From Ectothiorhodospiraceae bacterium (GTDB taxonomy: Bacteria; Pseudomonadota; Gammaproteobacteria; Thiohalomonadales; Thiohalomonadaceae), in the NCBI GenBank assembly GCA_007125455.1, contig SLDE01000079.1, positions 1 to 16,152 of the forward strand: 16,152 nucleotides of DNA, written 5' to 3'. The position numbers and the translations under genes are program-made. Shown here piece after piece: positions 1 through 6,808 of the stretch (the stretch's first letter is position 1; each line of letters begins with the position of its first letter). The notes under the pieces are model-generated. The model ran no database searches and was not told where the DNA came from. It saw only the letters and a list, made by a program, of their open reading frames with translations.

Positions 1-869
1 CCAACCAGGAGTTGATCGGGCAGGGCATGGCCAATATGGGGGGTTCCTTCTTCCAGGCCTATCCAGCCACCGGCTCCTTCACCGGCTCGGCGATCAACCT
101 GCAGGCGGGGGCACAAACCGGCTTTGCCATGGTCGCCAACGGCCTGTTTGTGGTGCTGACCCTGTTACTGCTAACCCCCTATCTCTACCACCTGCCCAAG
201 GCGACCCTGGCGGTGATCATCCTGCTGGCGGTGACCAGCCTGTTCCAGATCAAGGCCCTCAAGCACACCTGGAAGGCCAGTCGCTCCGACGGTATCGTCG
301 CCTTCATCACCTTTGCGGTCACCCTGCTGGCGGCACCGCACCTGGACAAGGGGATCATCGTGGGTGCCGGTCTGGCGATCCTGCTGCACCTCTACCGCAC
401 CATGAAGCCGCGGGTCGCCCAACTGGGACGTTACAAGGATGGCACCCTGCGCGATATCCGTGTCAATCCCGAATTGCCCACCAGCCCGCACATCATCGCG
501 ATGCGCTTTGACGGCTCGCTCTACTTTGCCAACGTCTCTTACTTTGAAGACTGTGTGCTGGAGATGGTGGCCAACAAGCCCGAGGCGAAGTACCTACTGG
601 TGGTGGGCGATGCGATCAACATGATCGACGCCTCCGGTGAGGAGACAGTACACCATATCGTCGAAAACCTGCATGAGGCCGGGGTCGAGGTGGTTTTCTC
701 CGGGCTGAAGAAACAGATCCTGGACGTGATGCGCGCCACGGGCACCTTCGAGATGATCGGTGATCACAACATCTTCGCCACCGAAAACCAGGCGCTGGAG
801 GATATCTACGAACGTCTGGGCGACGATGCCGCCGACGACCTGTTCTGCCGGGTGCCGGTCAGGGGCTAG
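1..869 (+). CDS. SulP/SLC26 family anion transporter with STAS domain (3' part only)
   Basis: The reading frame is open from the left edge (first full codon at 3), so the N-terminal half of the protein is missing; about 288 residues remain. SulP proteins are inner-membrane transporters of sulfate, bicarbonate or other anions. The fragment begins in the conserved stretch NQELIGQGMANMGGSFF, followed by the TM10 region (GSFTGSAIN), further hydrophobic segments, and from about codon 160 a cytoplasmic STAS domain with the typical NMIDASGEE loop. The usual Ser-Arg of TM10 reads Thr-Gly here (codons at 81 and 84), which may alter the anion site. The substrate cannot be told. The stop codon TAG lies at the centre of a perfect palindrome (862-873). 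Family assignment is firm; specificity is unknown. Confidence 0.93.
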   Translation, partial: NQELIGQGMANMGGSFFQAYPATGSFTGSAINLQAGAQTGFAMVANGLFVVLTLLLLTPYLYHLPKATLAVIILLAVTSLFQIKALKHTWKASRSDGIVAFITFAVTLLAAPHLDKGIIVGAGLAILLHLYRTMKPRVAQLGRYKDGTLRDIRVNPELPTSPHIIAMRFDGSLYFANVSYFEDCVLEMVANKPEAKYLLVVGDAINMIDASGEETVHHIVENLHEAGVEVVFSGLKKQILDVMRATGTFEMIGDHNIFATENQALEDIYERLGDDAADDLFCRVPVRG

Positions 870-873
870 CCCC
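862..873. repeat. 12-bp perfect palindrome over the SulP stop codon
   Basis: GGGGCTAGCCCC is a perfect palindrome, with TAG at 867-869 as the SulP stop. It could form a short hairpin with a CTAG loop. No T run follows, so it is not a convincing intrinsic terminator. Confidence 0.4.
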
Positions 874-923
874 GATGGTGCCACGTTGGCGATGCGGACA
901 CGGTTTTTGTGTGCTCAAGCGGC

Positions 924-952
924 TTGCCATGCGCGCTGGCTGGGCGTAGAAT
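924..952 (+). promoter_or_regulatory. Sigma70-type promoter of the rpsF operon
   Basis: The -35 box TTGCCA (924-929) and the -10 box TAGAAT (947-952) are separated by exactly 17 bp. The sequence after the -10 box is GC-rich (GCGCGG), as in promoters under stringent (ppGpp/DksA) control. Transcription should start near 959, giving a leader of about 95 nt before rpsF. This is read directly from the sequence; the stringent link is inference. Confidence 0.75.
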
Positions 953-1005
953 GCGCGGTCTTTCGCCATCCTTGTTGCGTTGGTGATAACAATTTGTTTC
1001 TCCTT

Positions 1006-1047
1006 GCTCCGGACATTGGGTCCGGGGCTGCATAAACCGAAAGGAGC
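1006..1047 (+). promoter_or_regulatory. Structured rpsF leader, candidate S6:S18 autoregulatory element
   Basis: Two foldings are possible. One is a hairpin of nine pairs (1006-1014 with 1020-1028, one G-U) with loop ATTGG. The other pairs GCTCC (1006-1010) with GGAGC (1043-1047), which hides the rpsF Shine-Dalgarno sequence, while keeping a small inner hairpin (1011-1014 with 1020-1023) and leaving a CCG (1037-1039) unpaired on the 3' side. The S6:S18 complex is known to repress its own mRNA in E. coli through a leader with a conserved unpaired CCG near the ribosome binding site. Position and ingredients fit, but the match to the consensus was made by eye. Confidence 0.5.
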
Positions 1048-1053
1048 TTTGTA

Positions 1054-1509
1054 ATGAAGCACTATGAAGTTGTGTTTCTGGTCCATCCTGACCAGAGCGA
1101 GCAGGTCCCTGCCATGATCGAGCGTTACCGCGCGACCATCGAAACCCAGGAAGGCAAGATCCATCGCCTCGAAGACTGGGGTCGCCGTCAACTGGCTTAC
1201 CCAATCAACAAGATCCACAAAGCGCACTACGTGCTGATGAACGTGGAGTGCAGCCCTGAGACCATGGGCGAGATCGAGTCGGCTTTCCGCTTCAACGATG
1301 CGGTGATTCGTAACCTGATCCTGACCGTCAAGGATGCCATCACTGAAGCCTCTCCGTTGTCGCGTAGCAACGAAGAAGGCGAACAGCGTGACTCCTCCAG
1401 GGAAGAGACCAGAGCCCCTGCTGCTGAAGAGCCCAAGGCTGAGAGCACTGAAGCGAACAGCAGTGATGACAGCGCTGAAAGCGCCGATAAAGAGGCTACC
1501 GCCGAGTAA
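1054..1509 (+). CDS. rpsF: 30S ribosomal protein S6
   Basis: S6 binds 16S rRNA together with S18 in the platform of the small subunit. The protein begins MKHYEVVFLVHPDQSEQVP and carries the family stretches LEDWGRRQLAYPI and AHYVLMNVE, giving the usual alpha/beta fold in residues 1-95. The remaining 55 or so residues form a hydrophilic tail rich in Glu, Ser and Ala. At 151 residues it is longer than E. coli S6 (about 131-135), and the excess is all in this tail. The start has a good Shine-Dalgarno (AAGGAG, 1041-1046). It is first in the operon with priB and rpsR, from the promoter at 924-952. Confidence 0.98.
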   Translation: MKHYEVVFLVHPDQSEQVPAMIERYRATIETQEGKIHRLEDWGRRQLAYPINKIHKAHYVLMNVECSPETMGEIESAFRFNDAVIRNLILTVKDAITEASPLSRSNEEGEQRDSSREETRAPAAEEPKAESTEANSSDDSAESADKEATAE

Positions 1510-1517
1510 TCAGCGCG

Positions 1518-1838
1518 ATGCAGGATAACCGTCTGGTGATGGCCGGGGTGATCAAAAAGACCCCTCAGTGCCACCATACGCCGGTCGGGATCCCGGTCGT
1601 TCGTTTCACCCTCAGCCATCAATCGATACAGCAAGAGGGTGGGATGCAACGCCAGGCCATGTGCCAGATTGGGGTGATTGCCACAGGCGATGCACTGTAC
1701 CAATCCAGTCAGGGCCTAAACGCCGGGGATGAGGTAAGGGTCAGCGGTTTTCTGACCCGCGCCAATCACCGCGATGGCGAGTTTCGGCTAATCCTGCATG
1801 CACAAAAGATTGAGCGTTTTGACGCTATAACCAGTTGA
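1518..1838 (+). CDS. priB: Primosomal replication protein N (PriB)
   Basis: PriB is a small OB-fold protein derived from single-stranded DNA binding protein. It bridges PriA and DnaT so that DnaB can be reloaded at stalled forks. The 106-residue product lines up end to end with E. coli PriB (104 residues): NRLVMAGVIKKTP, GIPVVRFTLSHQSIQQE, QRQAMCQIGVI and LHAQKIE match the strands and loops of that protein. It starts 8 nt after rpsF and ends 16 nt before rpsR, the standard rpsF-priB-rpsR order, so expression is tied to the ribosomal genes. No strong Shine-Dalgarno is seen, which suggests translational coupling to rpsF. Confidence 0.95.
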   Translation: MQDNRLVMAGVIKKTPQCHHTPVGIPVVRFTLSHQSIQQEGGMQRQAMCQIGVIATGDALYQSSQGLNAGDEVRVSGFLTRANHRDGEFRLILHAQKIERFDAITS

Positions 1839-1854
1839 TATCAGGAGACTAGAA

Positions 1855-2079
1855 ATGTCCCGTTTTTTCCGCCGCAAAAAGTTTTGCCGTTTTACCGCCG
1901 ATGGCGTTGAGCAGATCGACTACAAGGATCTGAACACCCTGAAGAACTACGTCACCGAGTCGGGCAAGATTGTACCCAGCCGCATCACCGGCACCAAGGC
2001 CAAGTATCAGCGCCAGTTGGCTACTGCCATCAAACGTGCGCGCTTTTTGGCCCTGCTGCCCTACAGCGACTCCCACTAA
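1855..2079 (+). CDS. rpsR: 30S ribosomal protein S18
   Basis: S18 joins S6 in the small-subunit platform. The 74-residue basic protein (MSRFFRRKKFCRFTADG, then KNYVTESGKIVPSRITGTK and YQRQLATAIKRARFLALLPY) is full length and close to the E. coli protein (75 residues). A clear Shine-Dalgarno AGGAG (1843-1847) lies 7 nt before the ATG. S18 is one of the two partners thought to bind the rpsF leader, so the operon could be feedback controlled. There is only a single cysteine, so this is not a zinc-binding form. Confidence 0.98.
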   Translation: MSRFFRRKKFCRFTADGVEQIDYKDLNTLKNYVTESGKIVPSRITGTKAKYQRQLATAIKRARFLALLPYSDSH

Positions 2080-2097
2080 GTCGTTGTATCCAGGGTA

Positions 2098-3018
2098 ATG
2101 CGCTTTCTTGCCAGCTATGCAAGTAAGGGGCGCTGGCAGGCGCTGACGGTCGTTGCGGTCAGCGCCCTGTTAACCCCGCTGTTGATGCCACTGAGCTTGC
2201 TCAGTGGGGCAGCGGTGGCACTGATCACCTTGAAGGTCGGTGTCATGCAGGGGCTGCAATTGGCCGGCCTGTCAGCCCTTGCGGTTGGCCTGGTAGGGAT
2301 GTTGATGCCGGCACCGGTGAACGGCCCGGCACTGGCCTTGACCTTGGCGATGTTGGTCTGGCTGCCTGTATGGGGCCTGAGCAGCAACCTGGGACGCACC
2401 GCCGACCAGGGCCGGGTGGCCCTGCTGGCCACCCTGTTCGGCGCGATGGTGGTGGTGGCCTTTCACCTCAGTGTGCCCAATCCGGGCCAGTGGTGGCAGG
2501 AGTTTGCCCAGGGCTATTTTGCCCAGGTGACCGCCCAGCTCAGCGGTGAGGAGCGGGCACAGTTTGAGGCCAATATCGCCCAAACCGCCAGCGTGATGAC
2601 CGGGATCAGTGCCTTGGGTCTGTCCCTGAGCCTGATGCTGAGCGTGCTGATCGGGCGCTGGTGGCAGGCGATGCTGGTCAACCCTGGTGGTTTCGGCACA
2701 GAGTTTCGTGCCCTGAGGGTGGGTCGAAAGCCCACCCTGCTGATCCTGCTGGTGAGCTTCGCTGCGATGTTCAGCGGTGGCGAAGGCTTCGGCCAGGACA
2801 TGTTGATGGTGATGATGTTGCCCTTCATGTTGCAGGCTGTCGCCGTAGTGCACAGCATGGTCAACAGCGCCGGTGCCAGCAAGGGCTGGCTGGTCGGGCT
2901 CTACCTGCTGTTGGTGTTCGCCGGGCCCCTTGCCCTGTTGCTAGCGGTGGCCGGTGCCCTGGATAACTGGTTTGATTTTCGAGCGTATGCGACCCCCAAG
3001 GGGGGAGAGGGTGAGTGA
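2098..3018 (+). CDS. DUF2232-type multi-pass inner membrane protein
   Basis: This is a 306-residue protein dominated by hydrophobic helices. I count about seven to nine membrane segments, for example around residues 15-45, 50-70, 75-95, 105-125, 165-185, 210-230 and 260-290. A longer polar stretch at about 125-160 includes GQWWQEFAQGYFAQ. A protein of this type sits between rpsR and rplI in Pseudomonas (PA4933 position) and many relatives and is annotated DUF2232/YybS-like; the molecular function is not established. It starts 18 nt after rpsR with only a weak ribosome binding site (CAGGG close to the ATG), consistent with low, coupled expression. The family call rests on position and topology. 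Confidence 0.8.
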   Translation: MRFLASYASKGRWQALTVVAVSALLTPLLMPLSLLSGAAVALITLKVGVMQGLQLAGLSALAVGLVGMLMPAPVNGPALALTLAMLVWLPVWGLSSNLGRTADQGRVALLATLFGAMVVVAFHLSVPNPGQWWQEFAQGYFAQVTAQLSGEERAQFEANIAQTASVMTGISALGLSLSLMLSVLIGRWWQAMLVNPGGFGTEFRALRVGRKPTLLILLVSFAAMFSGGEGFGQDMLMVMMLPFMLQAVAVVHSMVNSAGASKGWLVGLYLLLVFAGPLALLLAVAGALDNWFDFRAYATPKGGEGE

Positions 3019-3061
3019 AGTGCTTACCCGCGTGATTGACATTGAGACGAGGTAAAGAAAG

Positions 3062-3511
3062 ATGGAAGTTATTCTGCTGGAAAAGGTGCGTAACCTGGGT
3101 GGCCTGGGCGATCAGGTCAAGGTAAAGGCTGGCTATGGCCGCAACTTCCTGATGCCCCAGGGCAAGGCGGTAATCGCCAGCAAGGACAACGTTGCCAAGT
3201 TTGAGGAACGTCGTGCCGAACTGGAAGCCAAGGCTGCCGAGCAGCTGGCCGCTGCCCAGGCCCGTGCTGAGAAGCTGGCTGGCGTAGGTCGTGTTACCAT
3301 CACCAACCGTGCTGGTGACGAGGGTAAGCTGTTTGGCTCCGTCGCTCCGCAGGACGTGGCCGATGCCTTCACCGCTGCTGGTGTCGAAGTGGCCAAGCTG
3401 GAAGTGCTGATGCCCGAAGGCGCGATCCGCCACACCGGTGAGCATGAGCTGAACATCCAGTTGCATAGCGATGTGGTTCAGGCAGTGACCGTCGAGGTTG
3501 TTGCTGAATAA
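3062..3511 (+). CDS. rplI: 50S ribosomal protein L9
   Basis: L9 binds 23S rRNA near the L1 stalk and helps keep the reading frame. The 149-residue length equals that of E. coli L9. The N-terminal RNA-binding domain MEVILLEKVRNLGGLGDQV with GYGRNFLMPQGKA is typical. It is followed by the long connecting helix (about residues 41-75, Ala/Glu/Lys-rich) and the C-terminal domain with GKLFGSV and HELNIQLHSDV. A purine-rich Shine-Dalgarno (GAGG, about 3049-3052) precedes the ATG. It is the last gene of the S6 operon; an inverted repeat follows 10 nt after the stop. Confidence 0.98.
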   Translation: MEVILLEKVRNLGGLGDQVKVKAGYGRNFLMPQGKAVIASKDNVAKFEERRAELEAKAAEQLAAAQARAEKLAGVGRVTITNRAGDEGKLFGSVAPQDVADAFTAAGVEVAKLEVLMPEGAIRHTGEHELNIQLHSDVVQAVTVEVVAE

Positions 3512-3521
3512 AATGCATGTC

Positions 3522-3577
3522 GAAAGTGGGGCGGCGGTTAGCTGGCAGTTCGCAGCCCATCCATGAGCCCCACTTTC
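3522..3577. terminator. 11-bp inverted repeat after rplI, possible terminator
   Basis: GAAAGTGGGGC (3522-3532) is the exact reverse complement of GCCCCACTTTC (3567-3577). The 34-nt interior can itself pair partly (GCTG 3541-3544 with CAGC 3553-3556). A TTTT run occurs 10 nt after the stem (3587-3590). The distance to the T run and the large loop make this an atypical terminator. It may instead attenuate transcription between rplI and dnaB. Confidence 0.45.
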
Positions 3578-3580
3578 CTC

Positions 3581-3611
3581 TTGCCGTTTTGCCCTTGCTG
3601 TAGGCTTTAAT
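3581..3611 (+). promoter_or_regulatory. Possible dnaB promoter
   Basis: TTGCCG (3581-3586) and TTTAAT (3606-3611) resemble -35 and -10 boxes but with a 19-bp spacer, which is longer than ideal. The following CCCC is a GC-rich discriminator. Transcription would start near 3618, leaving a leader of about 50 nt before dnaB. Confidence 0.35.
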
Positions 3612-3666
3612 CCCCTTTCACTTTGGTGCATGATGTGGCTTGCCTATCCACCCTCGGCCCGACACC

Positions 3667-5067
3667 ATGTCCGATAATCTGATCCCCTTTAACCGCGATG
3701 AGGCCACCGAGGCCCTCAAGGTACCACCACATTCCATAGAGGCCGAACAGTCGGTACTCGGTGGCTTGATGTTGGATAATACCGCCTGGGAAAGGATGGC
3801 GGATCTGGTTGCGGAAGGCGATTTCTACCGCCGCGATCATCGGCTTATCTTCCGTTCGATCCGCCGCCTGGCGGAACTGGACGATCCCTTTGATGTGGTA
3901 ACCCTGGCCGAGTCCCTGGATAGCATCGGTGAGCTGGATAATGCCGGCGGGATCCAGTATCTGGGCAACCTGGCCGCCAATACCCCCAGTGCGGCCAATA
4001 TCAAATCCTATGCGGCCATCGTGCGCGAACGCTCGGTGTTGCGCCAGCTGATCCAGGTCGCCAACAAGATCGCTGATTCCGCCTTCCAGCCGGAGGGACG
4101 CCAGATCAGCGAGTTATTGGACGCGGCGGAAAAGGCGGTCTATGAGATCGCTGACCAGGGCTCGCGCAGCAAGAAGGGCTTTGTCGGCATGAAGGACCTG
4201 CTGACCAAGGCGGTGGAAAAGATCGACTACCTGTTCGGTCTGGAAAACCCCATTACCGGTGTCCCCACCGGTTTTGATGATTTCGACCAGAAGACCTCCG
4301 GGCTGCAAAACTCCGATCTGGTTATTGTTGCCGGGCGTCCCTCCATGGGCAAGACCACCTTTGCGATGAACATCGCCGAAAATGCCGCGATCAAGGGGCA
4401 GGTCCCGGTTGCGGTGTTCTCCATGGAGATGCCCGGAGAGCAGTTGGCGATGCGTATGATGTCCTCTCTGGGGCGCATCGATCAGCACCGGGTGCGTACC
4501 GGCAAACTGACCGATGACGATTGGCCGCGACTCACCTCGGCGGTACAGATCCTTTCCGACGCGCCGATCTACATCGACGATACCCCTGGTCTTACGCCCA
4601 CCGACCTGCGCGCCCGTGCGCGGCGCCTGTCGCGTGAACATGGCCTGGGTCTGATCGTGATCGACTACCTGCAGCTGATGCAGGGCTCGGGTGGTTCCGC
4701 CAGTGAAAACCGTACTACCGAGATCTCCGAGATCTCCCGTTCCTTGAAGGCCTTGGCGAAGGAGCTCAACGTACCGGTGATTGCACTCTCCCAGCTCAAT
4801 CGTGGCCTGGAGCAGCGTACCGACAAGCGGCCGATCATGTCCGATCTACGTGAATCTGGCGCCATCGAGCAGGATGCTGATGTGATCGTGTTCATCTACC
4901 GCGACGAGGTCTATAACGAGGACACCAGCGACAAGGGGATCGCCGAGATCCTGATCCGCAAACAGCGTAATGGCCCGATCGGTGTCTCGCGCCTCGCCTT
5001 CCTCGGCCAATTTACCCGCTTCGAGAATCTTGCCCACGATCCTTATGGCGGTCAGGAATTCGAATAA
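3667..5067 (+). CDS. dnaB: Replicative DNA helicase DnaB
   Basis: DnaB is the hexameric 5'-3' helicase that opens the replication fork and recruits primase. From the ATG at 3667 the product has 466 residues (E. coli: 471). The N-terminal domain starts with KVPPHSIEAEQSVLGGLML (about 18-36). The RecA-like C-terminal domain has Walker A GRPSMGKT (223-230), Walker B LIVIDYLQ (329-336) and the arginine-finger region RKQRNGPIG (431-439). There is no intein. An in-frame TTG at 3640 is possible, but the ATG gives the standard N-terminus MSDNLIPFN. No clear Shine-Dalgarno is seen. The stop overlaps the alr start by one base (TAATG), which suggests translational coupling. Confidence 0.98.
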   Translation: MSDNLIPFNRDEATEALKVPPHSIEAEQSVLGGLMLDNTAWERMADLVAEGDFYRRDHRLIFRSIRRLAELDDPFDVVTLAESLDSIGELDNAGGIQYLGNLAANTPSAANIKSYAAIVRERSVLRQLIQVANKIADSAFQPEGRQISELLDAAEKAVYEIADQGSRSKKGFVGMKDLLTKAVEKIDYLFGLENPITGVPTGFDDFDQKTSGLQNSDLVIVAGRPSMGKTTFAMNIAENAAIKGQVPVAVFSMEMPGEQLAMRMMSSLGRIDQHRVRTGKLTDDDWPRLTSAVQILSDAPIYIDDTPGLTPTDLRARARRLSREHGLGLIVIDYLQLMQGSGGSASENRTTEISEISRSLKALAKELNVPVIALSQLNRGLEQRTDKRPIMSDLRESGAIEQDADVIVFIYRDEVYNEDTSDKGIAEILIRKQRNGPIGVSRLAFLGQFTRFENLAHDPYGGQEFE

Positions 5068-6140
5068 TGCGCCATACCCAGGTGCACATCGATCTGCCCG
5101 CGCTACGCCACAACCTCCTGCAGGTACGCCGCCTCGCGCCACACAGTAAGGTCATGGCGGCGATCAAGGCCAATGGCTATGGCCACGGCCTGGAGCGGGT
5201 GGCGTTGGCACTACCTGAGGCAGACGCCTTCGGCGTGGCCTGTATCGACGAGGCGCTGCAATTGCGTTCCATCGGCATCGAGCAGCCCATCATCCTGCTG
5301 GAGGGCTTCTTCCATGTCGATGAGCTGCCGCAGGCCGAGCAGTATGGCTTTGATTTGGTCCTGCACCACCCCAGCCAGGTGGATAAACTCTCCCAACACC
5401 GCTTTCACCAGCCGATCCGGGTATGGCTCAAGATCGATACCGGTATGCACCGCCTGGGGGTGGCCCCCGAGGAGGTTGCCCCGTTGTGGCAGCGCCTGGT
5501 GGAACATCCCTGGCTGGTGCCCTTGGGACAGATGACCCACCTGGCCTGTGCCGATGACAGCGACTCGCCGATGACCGAACAGCAGCTGGCCCTGTTTGCC
5601 AGCCTCACCGCCGGGCTATCGGGTATCCAGGCCATCGCCAACTCCGCCGGGATCATCGCCTGGCCCAGCAGCCATGTTGACTGGGTACGGCCGGGGATCA
5701 TGCTCTACGGGGTTTCGCCGCTGCTGGGTGGACGGGCCGAGCAACATGGCCTGCGTCCGGTGATGACCCTGCGCTCGGAGCTGATCGCCACCCGAACCCT
5801 CAGTGCCGGTGAGGCGGTGGGTTATGGTGCCAGTTGGCGCTGCCCTGAGACCATGCCCATCGGGATCGTCGCGGTGGGCTATGGCGACGGCTATCCGCGT
5901 CACGCCCGCAGTGGCACCCCGGTCTTGCTCAATGGTCGTGAGGTACCGCTGATCGGGCGGGTGTCGATGGATATGCTCGCGGTGGACCTGCGCAGCCAAC
6001 CACAGGCTCAGATCGGTGATCCGGTGGTGCTGTGGGGCAAGGGCTTGCCGATCGAGGTGATCGCCGAACACGCCGAGACCATCCCCTATGAGCTGCTGTG
6101 CGGGATCACTCGCCGGGTTGAGTGCGTGGCGGTGCCGTGA
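5067..6140 (+). CDS. alr: Alanine racemase
   Basis: Alanine racemase is the cytoplasmic PLP enzyme that makes D-alanine for peptidoglycan. The 357-residue protein has the PLP-lysine motif AAIKANGYGHG (K34), the second catalytic base in GYGASW (Y253), and other family stretches: LKIDTGMHRLG, VDWVRPGIMLYG, AVGYGDGYPRH and RVSMDMLAVDL. Length is close to E. coli Alr (359). The start codon shares one base with the dnaB stop, and the 3' end overlaps the next gene, so dnaB-alr-NUDIX is probably one transcript. The dnaB-alr pairing is common in gammaproteobacteria. Confidence 0.97.
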   Translation: MRHTQVHIDLPALRHNLLQVRRLAPHSKVMAAIKANGYGHGLERVALALPEADAFGVACIDEALQLRSIGIEQPIILLEGFFHVDELPQAEQYGFDLVLHHPSQVDKLSQHRFHQPIRVWLKIDTGMHRLGVAPEEVAPLWQRLVEHPWLVPLGQMTHLACADDSDSPMTEQQLALFASLTAGLSGIQAIANSAGIIAWPSSHVDWVRPGIMLYGVSPLLGGRAEQHGLRPVMTLRSELIATRTLSAGEAVGYGASWRCPETMPIGIVAVGYGDGYPRHARSGTPVLLNGREVPLIGRVSMDMLAVDLRSQPQAQIGDPVVLWGKGLPIEVIAEHAETIPYELLCGITRRVECVAVP

Positions 6141-6568
6141 GCCGCCATTGGCCACAGCTTGGGGTGGGGGCGGTGGTCTGCCATCAGGAGGCGATCCTGT
6201 TGGTACAACGAGGCCGCCCACCCGGCGAGGGTTTGTGGGCGCTGCCCGGCGGCAAGGTGCGGGCGGGGGAGGGGATGCGCGCCGCCGCCGAACGTGAATT
6301 GCTGGAAGAGACCGGGGTGTCGGTGCAGGCCGGGGAGTTGGCCTGGGAGTTTGAATACATCGAACACGATGCGCAGGGCCGCCTGCGCTTTCATTATGTG
6401 ATCCTCGACTTTCACGCCCACTACCTTGGCGGCACACCCCGTGCCGGTGATGATGCCGCCGCTGCCCGCTGGGTGGGCTTTGCGGAAATACCAACCCTGC
6501 CCTTGCACCCGGAGACGAAACGGTTACTCTGTTCCCTCTACCCCGAACGCCTTACAACCTTGATGTGA
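6137..6568 (+). CDS. NUDIX family hydrolase
   Basis: NUDIX enzymes cleave nucleoside diphosphates linked to other groups (ADP-ribose, dinucleotides, damaged NTPs). The complete NUDIX box GX5EX7REUXEEXGU is present at residues 39-61, with the catalytic helix RELLEETG (53-60) preceded by LWALPGG. I chose the GTG at 6137, whose GTGA overlaps the alr stop by 4 bp, giving 143 residues. An upstream in-frame GTG at 6122 would add five residues. ADP-ribose or NTP-type substrates are plausible from size, but the box alone does not decide. Its position between alr and radA is not part of the standard core order. Confidence 0.9.
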   Translation: MSRHWPQLGVGAVVCHQEAILLVQRGRPPGEGLWALPGGKVRAGEGMRAAAERELLEETGVSVQAGELAWEFEYIEHDAQGRLRFHYVILDFHAHYLGGTPRAGDDAAAARWVGFAEIPTLPLHPETKRLLCSLYPERLTTLM

Positions 6569-6580
6569 TGGTGAGCACCG

Positions 6581-6799
6581 ATGCGAATACTCTCACTGCT
6601 ATTGCTTGTCCCATTACTTACCGGCTGTGTGATGCAGGACTCGGGCTTTCGTGTCTCGGTGTTGGTGCTGTTGCCAGCGGTGTTAGTGATCCTGATCTTG
6701 CTGATCCTTAATGCCCGCCGTGGCGGTGAGGACAAGTGGGAAAAAAAGCGCCGCCCGGATGATGACGATGATGACAACCGCGACGACTTTTTGGTCTGA
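6581..6799 (+). CDS. Small membrane lipoprotein with acidic tail, function unknown
   Basis: This 72-residue protein belongs to no family I recognise. It has a hydrophobic N-terminus ending in a lipobox, LLTGC (12-16), so C16 would be lipidated. A short polar stretch follows, then a second hydrophobic segment (about 25-44) ending in a basic patch (RR, then KWEKKRR). The C-terminal tail holds six consecutive Asp (60-65) plus DD at 68-69. By the positive-inside rule the tail should face the cytoplasm. It starts 12 nt after the NUDIX stop and ends 9 nt before radA, so it is in the same transcript. Its reading frame is intact and tightly packed, which favours a real gene. Shine-Dalgarno is weak. 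Confidence 0.7.
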   Translation: MRILSLLLLVPLLTGCVMQDSGFRVSVLVLLPAVLVILILLILNARRGGEDKWEKKRRPDDDDDDNRDDFLV

Positions 6800-6808
6800 G
6801 GAGATCTT

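Noticed and set aside
3036..3064. Perfect TTGACA (3036-3041) as an rplI promoter
   Set aside because: No acceptable -10 box occurs 16-18 bp downstream; the best hexamer overlaps the rplI start codon.
2272..3631. Minus-strand frames opposite the DUF2232 gene and rplI
   Set aside because: These are antisense shadows with His/Gln-rich composition; the forward frames encode clear proteins.
3640..3666. TTG at 3640 as the dnaB start
   Set aside because: It adds nine residues unlike the usual DnaB N-terminus; ATG at 3667 gives the expected start and length.
5616..6494. Open frame of 292 codons on the minus strand across alr and the NUDIX gene
   Set aside because: It is Pro/Arg/His-rich, spans two clear forward genes and shows no domain.
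6757..6790. GAT/GAC triplet run as a microsatellite
   Set aside because: It lies in frame in the small lipoprotein gene and mixes GAT with GAC, so it is better explained as an Asp-rich tail.
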